Below are positions 17,274 through 25,984 of a DNA stretch of 33,387 nucleotides, one piece after another (the first letter of the stretch is position 1; each line of letters begins with the position of its first letter). Origin of the DNA: Ignavibacteria bacterium. GTDB lineage: Bacteria > Bacteroidota > Ignavibacteria > Tepidaquicellales > Tepidaquicellaceae. The notes under the pieces were generated by a model, which was given only the letters and a program-made list of their open reading frames with translations, was not told where the DNA came from and made no database searches. The stretch spans positions 1-33,387 of the forward strand of contig JAOADD010000067.1 in assembly GCA_026417495.1 (NCBI GenBank), given 5' to 3'. Made by a program: the position numbers and the translations under genes.

Positions 17274-18386
17274 ATGAGCAATTTATTATTAGGAAATTCT
17301 GTTCAGATTAAGGAATTAAATGAGACAATTAAACAGGTTGCCCCTTCCAATATTAGTGTTTTAATTACAGGTGAAAGCGGAACAGGAAAAGAAATAGTAG
17401 CAAACGCAATCCATTACTATAGCAAAAGAAGGCATAAACCATTAATAAAGGTAAATTGTGGAGCAATACCAGAAGGTATAATTGAAAGTGAACTTTTTGG
17501 ACATCAGAAAGGTGCATTTACAGGTGCTATTGAAACTAGAAAAGGATACTTTGAACTTGCTGATGGTGGAACAATCTTTCTAGATGAAATTGGGGAGATG
17601 CCACTTTCCACACAAGTAAAAATATTAAGGGTGCTAGAATCTGGTGAGTTTATGAGAGTTGGTGGGTATGAAAATATTAAAGTAGATGTTAGGGTACTAG
17701 CAGCAACAAATAGAGATTTAAATAAAGAAGTATTAAATGGTAATTTCAGAGAAGATTTATTCTACAGGTTAAAATCCGTCAATTTACACATTCCACCACT
17801 AAGAGAAAGGAAACAAGATATAAAAGTTTTATTTGACTTTTTTGTAGATTCATTTTGCAGAGAAAATAAAATAGAGTTTGGAGGTATTGAAGAAGATGCT
17901 ATGGAATACTTAATAAATTATGTCTGGTATGGTAATGCAAGGGAATTAAAAAATTTTGTGGAAAGTATTATTGTATTGCGACCAAATAAAAAACTTACAT
18001 TAGAAGATGTTAAAAAACATCTGAAACAAGAACCAATTGAAAACAGAAGATTACCTGCAATAAAAATTCAACAGATAGATAGTTTTGGAGACAAAGATCT
18101 AATTTTAAGAGCATTGATAGAATTGAAAACGGATATAATGGAAATAAAAAATATACTTAATGAATTAAAATTCAATAATACCTCTCAAGTTTATGATATT
18201 AATAATGATTTTTTCATACCTAAAGATAAAATGAATCAGATGACGATGGAAGATATTGAAAAAGCTGTTTTATATTATTTGTTAAAAAACAATAATTTTA
18301 ATGTTACAAAAGTTTCAAAAATTTTAAATCAAACTCCAAGGAATATATACAGGAAAATGAAAAATTATGATATTAAGAAAGAGTAA
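17274..18386 (+). CDS. Sigma-54-dependent transcriptional activator lacking a sensor domain
   Basis: A 370-residue bacterial enhancer-binding protein made of an AAA+ domain and a Fis-type helix-turn-helix. Walker A is GESGTGKE (33-40), the sigma-54 contact loop is GAFTGA (80-85), Walker B is TIFLDEIGEM (100-109), and the arginine-finger region FREDLFYRL follows. The C-terminus (about 320-368) ends in NFNVTKVSKILNQTPRNIYRKMKNY, a FIS-like DNA-binding helix pair. The protein begins directly at the AAA+ domain with no receiver, GAF or PAS domain, so activity is probably set by abundance or a partner. An acidic linker region (about 275-320) separates the two domains. It overlaps lptE by 20 nt; a sensorless activator next to LptE recurs in Bacteroidota from memory. 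Its target promoters are not evident here. Confidence 0.92.
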   Translation: MSNLLLGNSVQIKELNETIKQVAPSNISVLITGESGTGKEIVANAIHYYSKRRHKPLIKVNCGAIPEGIIESELFGHQKGAFTGAIETRKGYFELADGGTIFLDEIGEMPLSTQVKILRVLESGEFMRVGGYENIKVDVRVLAATNRDLNKEVLNGNFREDLFYRLKSVNLHIPPLRERKQDIKVLFDFFVDSFCRENKIEFGGIEEDAMEYLINYVWYGNARELKNFVESIIVLRPNKKLTLEDVKKHLKQEPIENRRLPAIKIQQIDSFGDKDLILRALIELKTDIMEIKNILNELKFNNTSQVYDINNDFFIPKDKMNQMTMEDIEKAVLYYLLKNNNFNVTKVSKILNQTPRNIYRKMKNYDIKKE

Positions 18387-18876
18387 ATATTTTATTTTAA
18401 TTTTGCTTTTGATGATAAGTGGTTGTGGAATATACTCCTTCAGAGGAAGAACTCCACCTGAAGGTATAAGATCTGTCGCTATTCCACTTTTTAATGATGA
18501 AAGTGGCTTTTCAGAAGCTGGCTTAAAAGAAAATTTCACAGAAACTCTGAAAAAGAAAATAATTGATGATAATACATACATACTCGCTGATAGAAATGTT
18601 GCCGATGGAATTATTCTTGGAACTATAGTTAGTGTAAGAGATGAGCCTTTGGTTATTTCAGGAAATGAAAATGTAACAAAAAGAAAGATTGTAATTAATG
18701 TTAAAATAAGATTCGAAAATTTAAAAAATCAAAGATTGATTTCTGAAAGTAATTATGAAAATTGGGGAGAGTATGACTCCTCAAGTGGAGGTTTTTCCAA
18801 CAGGAGAAATGGGATTTTAATTGCAATGGAAAAAATCTGTGAAGATATTATTATTAATATAACTTCAAACTGGTAA
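18367..18876 (+). CDS. lptE: LptE-family LPS assembly lipoprotein
   Basis: A 169-residue predicted outer-membrane lipoprotein. It has a signal peptide with a basic start, a hydrophobic core LILLLM, and lipobox ISGC with Cys20 as the lipidated residue. The mature part opens with GIYSFRGRTPPEGIRSVAIPLFND, the usual start of Bacteroidota LptE, then a helix (GLKENFTETLKKKIID) and beta-strands ending in a C-terminal helix. LptE plugs the LptD barrel that delivers lipopolysaccharide to the cell surface. lptD is not in the window. The ATG overlaps the activator gene by 20 nt, so translation is likely coupled. The cellulose-synthase-like GT2 follows 13 nt after the stop. Confidence 0.82.
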   Translation: MILRKSKYFILILLLMISGCGIYSFRGRTPPEGIRSVAIPLFNDESGFSEAGLKENFTETLKKKIIDDNTYILADRNVADGIILGTIVSVRDEPLVISGNENVTKRKIVINVKIRFENLKNQRLISESNYENWGEYDSSSGGFSNRRNGILIAMEKICEDIIINITSNW

Positions 18877-18889
18877 TAAAATCATAGAT

Positions 18890-20389
18890 ATGGAGAAGTT
18901 TTTTTTAATTGCTTACATAATTTCATTATCTATCCTTTTTCTCTTTGCTTCACATGGATTTATCATGGTGTATTATTATTTTAAAACATATCATATTAGG
19001 AAAAAAGATTTAGATGAATTAGAATTAGAGCTGAAAGAATTTCCCATAGTTACAATTCAACTGCCTTTATATAATGAAAAGTATGTTATAACACGTTTAA
19101 TAGATGCAGTGATGAGACTAGATTATCCAAAAGAAAAACTAGAAGTACAAATTCTCGATGACTCAACAGATGAGACAACAGAAATAATAAGAAACCATAT
19201 AAAACAATACATAGAAAAAGGTTTTGATATAAAACATATACACAGAACAAATAGAAAGGGATATAAAGCAGGTGCATTAAAAGAAGGACTAGAAGTAGCG
19301 AAAGGAGATTTCATTGCAATATTTGACGCAGATTTCATTCCAAGAAAAAAATTTCTTAAAAGGACACTTCCCTACTTTTTCAAAGACCCAAAAATAGCAC
19401 TTGTTCAAACAAGATGGGAACATATTAACAGAGATTACTCAATCATAACCAAAACAGAAGCAATTGCTTTAGATGGACACTTCGTAATTGAACAAGCGGT
19501 AAGAAATCGAGCTGGATTTTTCATAAATTTTAACGGTACAGGTGGGATTTGGAGAAAAGAAGCAATTATCGACGCAGGTAATTGGCAATCTGATACATTA
19601 ACAGAAGATTTGGATTTATCATATAGGGCTCAAATGAAAGGATGGAAACTAAAATATTTAATGAATTTTACTTCACCTGCTGAATTACCATCAGAAATTA
19701 ATTCCCTAAAATCACAACAATTCAGATGGACAAAAGGAGCAATAGAAACAGCAAAGAAGATTTTTCCGAAGGTATTGAAATCCGATTTACCGTTTAAAAT
19801 GAAATTTCAATCCTTTATACATCTTTGTAGTAACTTTGCTTATCCCTTTATACTACTGGCTGCAATATTAAACCTACCTGTACTTTTAATAAAAATAAAT
19901 AATCAGTATGAAGAAATATTCAAATTAATGTCACTTTTTACTTTGGCATTCATAAGTTCTTTTATGTTTTATCTTTACTCCCAAAAAGATGTTTATTATG
20001 ATTGGCAAAATAGGATTTTTTATTTCCCACTTTTCCTCGCAGGTAGTATGGGATTATCACTAAATAATACTAAAGCGGTAATAGAAGGTTTGCTCAATAA
20101 AAAGAGTGAATTTGTAAGAACTCCAAAATTTAGAATTGTAAATAGTAATGATACTTTGCTTAATAAGAAATATTTACCTAAAAAGATTTCTTTTCTTACT
20201 ATCATTGAAATGATTCTTTCTTTATATTGTTTTATTGGGGTTATTATTGCAATAATTCATGCACAGGTTGCTGCTATTCCATTTCAATTGATGTTTTCGT
20301 TAGGTTTTGGATTAATATCATTTTTATCCATCAGGCAGGTAATTTTGTATAACAGGAATCTAAAGAAAAACAATTATAATGTCGATTAA
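18890..20389 (+). CDS. Cellulose-synthase-like GT2 glycosyltransferase
   Basis: A 499-residue processive-type family 2 glycosyltransferase in the inner membrane. One N-terminal helix (about 5-30) precedes the GT-A catalytic domain, and about three to four helices end the protein (about 300-490). The D,D,D,QxxRW signature is complete: LDDSTDE (Asp90/91), FDADF (Asp146, Asp148), TED (238-240) and QQFRW (276-280). This is the pattern of beta-glycan synthases such as BcsA, CslA mannan synthase and curdlan synthase. There is no PilZ domain, so c-di-GMP control like that of BcsA is not indicated. It sits between lptE and a TPR protein, overlapping the latter by 11 nt. The polymer or glycolipid made cannot be told; a single-addition glycolipid synthase is also possible. 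Confidence 0.87.
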   Translation: MEKFFLIAYIISLSILFLFASHGFIMVYYYFKTYHIRKKDLDELELELKEFPIVTIQLPLYNEKYVITRLIDAVMRLDYPKEKLEVQILDDSTDETTEIIRNHIKQYIEKGFDIKHIHRTNRKGYKAGALKEGLEVAKGDFIAIFDADFIPRKKFLKRTLPYFFKDPKIALVQTRWEHINRDYSIITKTEAIALDGHFVIEQAVRNRAGFFINFNGTGGIWRKEAIIDAGNWQSDTLTEDLDLSYRAQMKGWKLKYLMNFTSPAELPSEINSLKSQQFRWTKGAIETAKKIFPKVLKSDLPFKMKFQSFIHLCSNFAYPFILLAAILNLPVLLIKINNQYEEIFKLMSLFTLAFISSFMFYLYSQKDVYYDWQNRIFYFPLFLAGSMGLSLNNTKAVIEGLLNKKSEFVRTPKFRIVNSNDTLLNKKYLPKKISFLTIIEMILSLYCFIGVIIAIIHAQVAAIPFQLMFSLGFGLISFLSIRQVILYNRNLKKNNYNVD

Positions 20390-21146
20390 ACTCACTTCAT
20401 ATATAGAAAACTTAAAGGAAAAAGTAAACAAAAGTATATTCTCTCCTTCTTTTCTAAGGTTAGCAAATCTTTATTACCATAATAGCCAGTATGAAGAATG
20501 TATTAACATTTGCAATATCGGGTTGAAAATTTATCCAAATTATTACACAGCTAAATTAATCTTATTGAAAGCTTTATTAAAACTTGAATATATAAGTGAA
20601 GCAGAACCTATCTTAACAGAACTGGAAGAAAGGTATCCTGATAATGAAGTATTGAAAAACATCAGAGATAAGTTAAACGAATTGAAAAAATATAATAAAC
20701 AAGAAAAAATCTATTACTCAAATAAAATTAATACATCTCCTGACTTCAGGCAGTATTCTTCAAAAATATTAAATTTAATCCAACAAGATAGTGCTAAAAT
20801 AAACTATGAAGAAATTTTCGATATAATGATGAACAAAAATATAGACACTATTATTGATACTTCTAAATACGAAGAATTTAAAAGAAGATTTTCAGAACTT
20901 AAACTTGATTTAAATAAAATAGTAAAAGAAAAACCTGATATAACAACTGAAATTAAAAAACAAACCGAACCACAGACATCATTTCTGTCAAAGATTAAAA
21001 TTATTACAGAAACTTTAGCAGATTTACTTTCAAAGCAAGGATTTTTTAAAGAAGCATTTGAAGCTTATAATATACTATTACAAAGCGAGAATGTGAACAA
21101 GAAAAGGATTCAGGAAAAGCTTAATGAAATGGAGAGAAACTTTTAA
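20379..21146 (+). CDS. TPR-repeat protein
   Basis: A 255-residue soluble-looking protein with no signal peptide. Residues about 20-95 form two or more tetratricopeptide repeats (FLRLANLYYHNSQYEECINI, then a second repeat ending in ERYPDNEVLKNI). A charged middle follows, and near the C-terminus is another TPR-like helix pair (LADLLSKQGFFKEAFEAYNILL). TPR domains are protein-binding scaffolds, so a role in assembling the neighbouring synthase or LPS machinery is plausible but not shown. The ATG overlaps the GT2 gene by 11 nt. The stop codon shares the palindrome TTAA (21143-21146) with the stop of the convergent RqcH gene, leaving no room for a terminator. I do not recognise a named family. 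Confidence 0.75.
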   Translation: MSIKLTSYIENLKEKVNKSIFSPSFLRLANLYYHNSQYEECINICNIGLKIYPNYYTAKLILLKALLKLEYISEAEPILTELEERYPDNEVLKNIRDKLNELKKYNKQEKIYYSNKINTSPDFRQYSSKILNLIQQDSAKINYEEIFDIMMNKNIDTIIDTSKYEEFKRRFSELKLDLNKIVKEKPDITTEIKKQTEPQTSFLSKIKIITETLADLLSKQGFFKEAFEAYNILLQSENVNKKRIQEKLNEMERNF

Positions 21147-22726
21147 TTACCATCGGGAAGTTGAGGTCTAACATAAATTACTTTTTCCCTTTCCATAATC
21201 ACACTTCCCTCTTTTAATCCTTTTCTCTTTTTTACAAATTTTCTTTCACAGTACGCAACAGCAATAGTTCCTGCATTCTTTGCTTTACTATAATATGCTG
21301 CGATTGAAGCAGCAATGGTAATATAACTTTTCGGGAATTCTAATTTTTTATTTTTCTTTTTGAGTACTGTATGAGAGCCAGGGTAATCCCTCACATGGAA
21401 CCACAAATCATTCTGTGAAGAATATTTTGTGGTAAGCAAATCATTTGATTGAGAACTTTTTCCAACCCATACCTCAAAATTTTCATCTAACTTGAATATT
21501 CTAAAATTTTTCAAATCAGGATTTTCAACTTTCTCTTTATTAACGTCTTTTTCCATTTTTTTAATTGTTTTGTAATCGGACAGGTTTAATATTTCCTCCT
21601 TTTCTTTAATTATATCATTTAACTTTATTTCAGCTTGCATTAATTTTTTATTTAATTCCTCAAGATTGGATTTACTCCTCTTGTATTTTTCAAAATATTT
21701 GCTTGCATTTTCACTTGGGCTAATTTTATCATCTAAAGGTATTTTATATTCATCTAGAATGAGAAATTTATCACCTTTTTTAATTTGAGCAATGTTACTT
21801 AATATTATATTACCATAGTCCAAATATTTATTATAATCTCTGCTATTTTCTAATTGAGCTTTTATATTTTCAATTTTATTCTTTAGTTGTTTTTCTTTCT
21901 TATTTAATTCTTCTAGTTTCTCTTTTCTTAGTTTCTCTATTGCAAGTATTTTATGATATTCATTTACATATGTGAGTAATAATTCATTAATATTCTCAAA
22001 CTTTTTAAATTCATAATTACTAAGATGATTTAACCTTATTAAAGCGGGAATATAAGTTCTGTTTACTTTGTACAAAATAAACTCAGGATTTTCAATTTTT
22101 GATAATATTTTTCCGAATTCTATATCTATTTTATTCTTTTTTTCTTCTGTTAAGTTATCAAATTTATTTAACCCTGTATTGTAAATGACTTCATCAAGAT
22201 AAGTATTGCCAAACTTATAATAATTATTTTTAATATACCCTTGGACAGTATTAATAATTTCTTTACTTCTATCTATTTTCTTTGTAAATAGAAAATAAAT
22301 ATCCTTATTAATAATCTCATCTTTCAATTTGAAAGAATCTATTACTATACTATCTTTTTCAATTATTAGGTTTTGTTTACCTGTAAGAAAAAAGAAATTT
22401 AGATTATAACCATCTGACAATTTAAATGTAATAACCCTATCATCATTCAAAAGAGAAATTGAGAATATTTCTAAATTATAAAGATAATTAAATAATTGAG
22501 CAAAGTTTCTTTTTGCCTTTTTAAAATTAAATCTTAAAATCAAATAAGGAAAATCCCTATCAACACAAAATTCAATATATTTTAATTCGTCTTTTCCACA
22601 TTTCCTTTTTAAAGATATAACTAACTTATTTTTCTCCTGTGAGAAAATCTCTTCTATCTTATAAAATTGAAGTTCATATTTCAAATAATTAGAAAGATGT
22701 TTTATGAAAAAATAATTAGTGAGCAA
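21143..22726 (-). CDS. rqcH: RqcH/NFACT-family ribosome quality control protein
   Basis: A 527-residue NFACT protein, the bacterial Rqc2 homologue that binds stalled 50S subunits and adds alanine tails to the trapped peptide. The NFACT-N domain starts at residue 1 and contains LLNDDRVITF, whose Asp96-Arg97 aligns with the Asp97-Arg98 pair needed for tailing in B. subtilis RqcH. Coiled coils fill about 255-390 (KLRKEKLEELNKKEKQLKNK). The C-terminal NFACT-R domain (DUF814) reads NDLWFHVRDYPGSHTVLKK. Length is near the usual 550-570. The start must be TTG: the preceding in-frame stop is atpG's own TAA, just two codons before, and TNYFFIKHLS matches the family N-terminus. It follows atpG by 6 nt, so it ends the ATP synthase operon. 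It was formerly annotated as fibronectin-binding protein. Confidence 0.88.
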   Translation of the reverse strand: MLTNYFFIKHLSNYLKYELQFYKIEEIFSQEKNKLVISLKRKCGKDELKYIEFCVDRDFPYLILRFNFKKAKRNFAQLFNYLYNLEIFSISLLNDDRVITFKLSDGYNLNFFFLTGKQNLIIEKDSIVIDSFKLKDEIINKDIYFLFTKKIDRSKEIINTVQGYIKNNYYKFGNTYLDEVIYNTGLNKFDNLTEEKKNKIDIEFGKILSKIENPEFILYKVNRTYIPALIRLNHLSNYEFKKFENINELLLTYVNEYHKILAIEKLRKEKLEELNKKEKQLKNKIENIKAQLENSRDYNKYLDYGNIILSNIAQIKKGDKFLILDEYKIPLDDKISPSENASKYFEKYKRSKSNLEELNKKLMQAEIKLNDIIKEKEEILNLSDYKTIKKMEKDVNKEKVENPDLKNFRIFKLDENFEVWVGKSSQSNDLLTTKYSSQNDLWFHVRDYPGSHTVLKKKNKKLEFPKSYITIAASIAAYYSKAKNAGTIAVAYCERKFVKKRKGLKEGSVIMEREKVIYVRPQLPDGN

Positions 22727-22732
22727 TTTTAA

Positions 22733-23602
22733 TTACCCTTTTTGTAATGCTTCAGCCCCACTGACTATTTCTAGTAATTCTTTGGTTATTGAATCTTGCC
22801 TAGCACGATTATACATCAAATTCAATATCCTTAATAAATCATTTGCATTATTTGTTGCCATTTCCATTGCAGTCATCCTTGCACCTTCTTCAGCTGCATT
22901 AGATTCAAATAATGTTTTTAAAAGTTGAATGTGCATTTGTTTTGGAATTATATAGTACAAAATATCTTTTGCACTTGGTTCGTATATATACTCCTCCTTG
23001 TATTGATAATCAGATTTATCATTTGATAATTGAAACTTAAAAGGCAAAATTATTTCCTGAACTACATTTTGTTTTAAAACTGACTTGAATTCGTTATAAA
23101 TTACTGTAACCCTGTCAAATTCATTATTAATAAATTTGTTTGAAATAAAATCTATTATTTCATCAACTACCTTATATATTTCATCATTATATATATTAAG
23201 ATAGTACTTACTAATAGGATACTGCCTCTTAGTAAAGAAATCATAACCTTTCTTGCCAATTAACAAGAGAGTTTTATTTGTCGTGGTACTATCGAAGTAA
23301 TTTGACGCAAATTTTAAAATATTTGTATTAAAAGCTCCACACAATCCTCTATCGGATGTTATTACAATCATTAGTTCATTCTTAACTTCTCTTTCTAACA
23401 TCAATGGGTGAGAAGCATTTTCAACTGCATTTATTACATGAAAGAATAACTCATCTAATTTTAAAGCATAAGGTCGTAATGATAAAATTTTATCTTGTGC
23501 TTTTCTTAATTTAGCTACAGCAACCATTTTCATTGCTTTGGTAATCTTCTGAATACTTTTTACTGCGTAGATTCTACTTCTTATTTCCTTTAAAGTAGCC
23601 AA
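22733..23602 (-). CDS. atpG: F1Fo ATP synthase subunit gamma
   Basis: A 289-residue central-stalk subunit of F1 that turns inside the alpha3-beta3 ring. The N-terminal helix is typical: MATLKEIRSRIYAVKSIQKITKAMKMVAVAKL. The middle has the Rossmann-like part with SDRGLCGAFN, and the C-terminal helix reads ARMTAMEMATNNANDLL to LLEIVSGAEAL. Length is normal. The start is forced to TTG: in frame there is a TAA 15 nt upstream and no ATG or GTG before the conserved helix. It lies 8 nt after a 90-aa unknown gene, which separates it from atpA, and 6 nt before the RqcH gene, where many bacteria would have atpD. Confidence 0.96.
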   Translation of the reverse strand: MATLKEIRSRIYAVKSIQKITKAMKMVAVAKLRKAQDKILSLRPYALKLDELFFHVINAVENASHPLMLEREVKNELMIVITSDRGLCGAFNTNILKFASNYFDSTTTNKTLLLIGKKGYDFFTKRQYPISKYYLNIYNDEIYKVVDEIIDFISNKFINNEFDRVTVIYNEFKSVLKQNVVQEIILPFKFQLSNDKSDYQYKEEYIYEPSAKDILYYIIPKQMHIQLLKTLFESNAAEEGARMTAMEMATNNANDLLRILNLMYNRARQDSITKELLEIVSGAEALQKG

Positions 23603-23610
23603 AAGTTGGA

Positions 23611-23883
23611 TTATTTAATTATATTTTTTTCTTTTAATTTATTAGCAACAATTTTTTCGAGTTCATCATAATCAACCTTACAATGTAAAGGTTTAAACAA
23701 ATCAATCACTTCTCTTAAATTATTTATCTGGTTCTCAAAAAAAAGATTTAGATAATAAACAAGTCTTATCCTTTCGTTTCGGACAGGTAATACATCTATT
23801 AGCTCATCTGCAGCTAAATATAATTTTTTTATTAACTCATCTTCACTTAAATAATTAATTTCAGAAGGTGGTTTTGTAGTCAT
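23611..23883 (-). CDS. Unknown 90-aa protein inside the ATP synthase operon
   Basis: I do not recognise this protein. It is 90 residues, predicted mostly helical and soluble, with no signal peptide or membrane segment. The N-terminus is MTTKPPSEINYLSEDELI. The middle is an amphipathic run with LVYYLNLFFENQINNLREVI, and the C-terminus is lysine-rich (EKIVANKLKEKNIIK). It has an ATG start, lies 8 nt after atpA and 8 nt before atpG, and runs in the same direction, so it is very likely translated from the ATP synthase mRNA. It is not subunit epsilon, which is a beta-sandwich, nor delta, b or c, all of which are accounted for. A regulatory or assembly role for F1 is a guess from position only. Confidence 0.7.
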   Translation of the reverse strand: MTTKPPSEINYLSEDELIKKLYLAADELIDVLPVRNERIRLVYYLNLFFENQINNLREVIDLFKPLHCKVDYDELEKIVANKLKEKNIIK

Positions 23884-23891
23884 AATTTATT

Positions 23892-25412
23892 TTATTTAAT
23901 TGTAGATTTAAATTTTTCTGTAAAATCTTTTAAAAACTTATCTAGTCTTGAAATTAAATCATCGTCTAAATCTTTCTTCTCAGCTATATCTCTTAATATA
24001 TCACTATGCATATTCTCAGCTTCAGTGAGTAATTCTTCTTCATACCGCCTTATACTGTTAACAGGTAAAGAATCACAGTAACCCTTAGTAGCAGCATAAA
24101 TTACAAGAACCTGTTTTTCTACTTCCATTGGTGCGTACTGCTTTTGCTTTAAAATTTCAACCAATCTCTCACCACGCCTGAGCTGCTGTTGAGTAGCTTT
24201 ATCCAAATCTGAGCCAAATTTTGCAAAAGCTTCAAGTTCTCTATATTGTGCCAAATCCAATCGTAATGAACTAGCAATCTTCTTCATTGCTTTAATTTGA
24301 GCATTTCCTCCTACTCTTGATACCGAAATACCAACATTAATAGCTGGTCTGACGCCTGCATTAAATAAGTTTGACTCCAAATAAATTTGTCCATCAGTAA
24401 TTGAAATAACATTAGTAGGAATATAAGCAGATACATCACCTTCCTTTGTCTCAATAACTGGTAATGCAGTTAAGGAACCACCACCAAGTTCATCAGATAG
24501 TTTTGATGCTCTTTCAAGCAACCTTGAGTGTAAATAAAATACATCACCAGGATATGCTTCTCTTCCAGGAGGTCTTCTTAAAAGTAAAGAAATTTCCCTA
24601 TATGCAGCAGCGTGTTTTGTTAGGTCATCATAAATTACAAGTGCATGTTTGCCATTATCTCTATAATATTCACCCATAGTAGCACCTGAATATGGAGCAA
24701 TAAAAAGTAGTGGTGCGGGATCTGAGGCAGTCGCAGAAATTACTGTTGTATACTCCATTGCATTAGCATCCTGAAGATTTTTCACTACTTGCGCCACAGT
24801 AGAACCTTTTTGTCCTATTGCAACATAAATACAATGAACATCTTTTCCTCTCTGGTTTATGATAGTATCAATTGCAATTGCTGTCTTCCCCGTTTGTCTA
24901 TCGCCAATGATTAATTCTCGCTGTCCTCTACCAATTGGTATCATAGAATCTATTGCTTTTAAACCAGTTTGCAAAGGTTCTTTCACGGGCTGTCTTTGAA
25001 TTACTCCAAGCGCTTTCCTTTCAATAGGTAAATATTTATTAGCTTTAATTTCACCTTTTCCATCAAGGGGTTTGCCAAGAGGATTCACAACTCTACCTAG
25101 TAGACTTTCACCAACTGGAATTGATGCAATTCTTCCAGTTCTTTTTACTAAATCACCTTCTTTTACAAGATATGACTCTCCAAAAAGAATACATCCAACA
25201 TTATCCTCCTCGAGATTCATAGCAATCCCAAATACTCCATGTGGAAACTCAATTAACTCACTAGCTTTGCATTTAGTAAGTCCATATATCCTAGCCACAT
25301 CATCTCCAACAGAAAGTACAGTACCAACCTCATATAAATCAATTTTCTTCTCAAAACCAGTTAATTGTTGAAGTAATACTGATGTTACTTCTCCAGATTT
25401 TAATTCTGCCAT
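23892..25412 (-). CDS. atpA: F1Fo ATP synthase subunit alpha
   Basis: A 506-residue non-catalytic nucleotide-binding subunit of F1. The P-loop is GDRQTGKT (170-177), and the arginine-finger region [10 protein letters not shown] contributes to the catalytic site on the neighbouring beta subunit. Other marks are [13 protein letters not shown] and the C-terminal helical bundle with [12 protein letters not shown]. Length is normal (about 500-525). The ATG start has an AGGAG Shine-Dalgarno 6 nt upstream, one of very few in this window. It follows atpH by 18 nt, as is usual, but is followed by an extra 90-aa gene before atpG. The catalytic beta partner is not encoded here. Confidence 0.98.
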   Translation of the reverse strand: MAELKSGEVTSVLLQQLTGFEKKIDLYEVGTVLSVGDDVARIYGLTKCKASELIEFPHGVFGIAMNLEEDNVGCILFGESYLVKEGDLVKRTGRIASIPVGESLLGRVVNPLGKPLDGKGEIKANKYLPIERKALGVIQRQPVKEPLQTGLKAIDSMIPIGRGQRELIIGDRQTGKTAIAIDTIINQRGKDVHCIYVAIGQKGSTVAQVVKNLQDANAMEYTTVISATASDPAPLLFIAPYSGATMGEYYRDNGKHALVIYDDLTKHAAAYREISLLLRRPPGREAYPGDVFYLHSRLLERASKLSDELGGGSLTALPVIETKEGDVSAYIPTNVISITDGQIYLESNLFNAGVRPAINVGISVSRVGGNAQIKAMKKIASSLRLDLAQYRELEAFAKFGSDLDKATQQQLRRGERLVEILKQKQYAPMEVEKQVLVIYAATKGYCDSLPVNSIRRYEEELLTEAENMHSDILRDIAEKKDLDDDLISRLDKFLKDFTEKFKSTIK

Positions 25413-25418
25413 TTTTGT

Positions 25419-25423
25419 CTCCT
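25419..25423 (-). promoter_or_regulatory. Shine-Dalgarno of atpA
   Basis: AGGAG on the minus strand, 6 nt before the atpA ATG. Most starts in this window have nothing comparable, so this may raise translation of a subunit needed in three copies per enzyme. Confidence 0.6.
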
Positions 25424-25430
25424 ATGCTTA

Positions 25431-25979
25431 TCAAATTAGAGTATATTCATTAAGTTTTGATTCGAGCAACTCAAGTTGCCTTTTAACACTACCATCAAGT
25501 ACATAATCGTCAAAAAAAATTTTTAAACCACCAATCAACTCCGTATCAACAGAAAAATCAGCGATTATCTTCTTTTTAAAATATTTTTCCAATTCAGTTA
25601 AAATATATCTCTTTTCTTTTGTACCCAATTCAACTGCGGAAAAAACTTTAACCCTCAAAATATTCTCTTTAATATCCTTGAGATTAAGAAACTCTTTAAT
25701 TATACTGCCTAAAGCATACTCACGATTATTTTGTGTTAAAATAATCAAAAAATCTAGCAAAAGATTATTAAATCTCTTCTTAAATAATGCTTCTATTATT
25801 CTAATTTTCTTTTCCTTAGTAATCACAGGGCTCTTTAAAAAAAGATTAAATTGCTTATTTTCTTTTATTAGCTTAGATAATGATTCAAGCTGAGAAGAAA
25901 TTTTATTGAACTCTCTTAGATTTTCGACAGCCCTGAAAAATGATATAGCATATCTTTTTGCAACCTTATCAACCATCAT
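25431..25979 (-). CDS. atpH: F1Fo ATP synthase subunit delta (OSCP)
   Basis: A 182-residue peripheral-stalk subunit that joins the b subunits to the top of F1. The N-terminal helical bundle starts MMVDKVAKRYAISFFRAVENL, and the family motif FLKSPVITKEKKIRIIEALF follows, then LLLDFLIILTQNNREYAL. The C-terminal part ends with the conserved IGGLKIFFDDYVLDGSVKRQLELL. Length is typical. Two ATG codons are adjacent at the start, the first at 25979. It follows atpF by 5 nt and precedes atpA by 18 nt, the standard Bacteroidota/Chlorobi order. Confidence 0.94.
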   Translation of the reverse strand: MMVDKVAKRYAISFFRAVENLREFNKISSQLESLSKLIKENKQFNLFLKSPVITKEKKIRIIEALFKKRFNNLLLDFLIILTQNNREYALGSIIKEFLNLKDIKENILRVKVFSAVELGTKEKRYILTELEKYFKKKIIADFSVDTELIGGLKIFFDDYVLDGSVKRQLELLESKLNEYTLI

Positions 25980-25984
25980 GAAAA

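Noticed and set aside
23611-23883. The 90-aa ORF as ATP synthase epsilon (atpC)
   Set aside because: Epsilon begins as a beta-sandwich with strand-rich sequence; this protein is helix-rich and lacks any epsilon motif.
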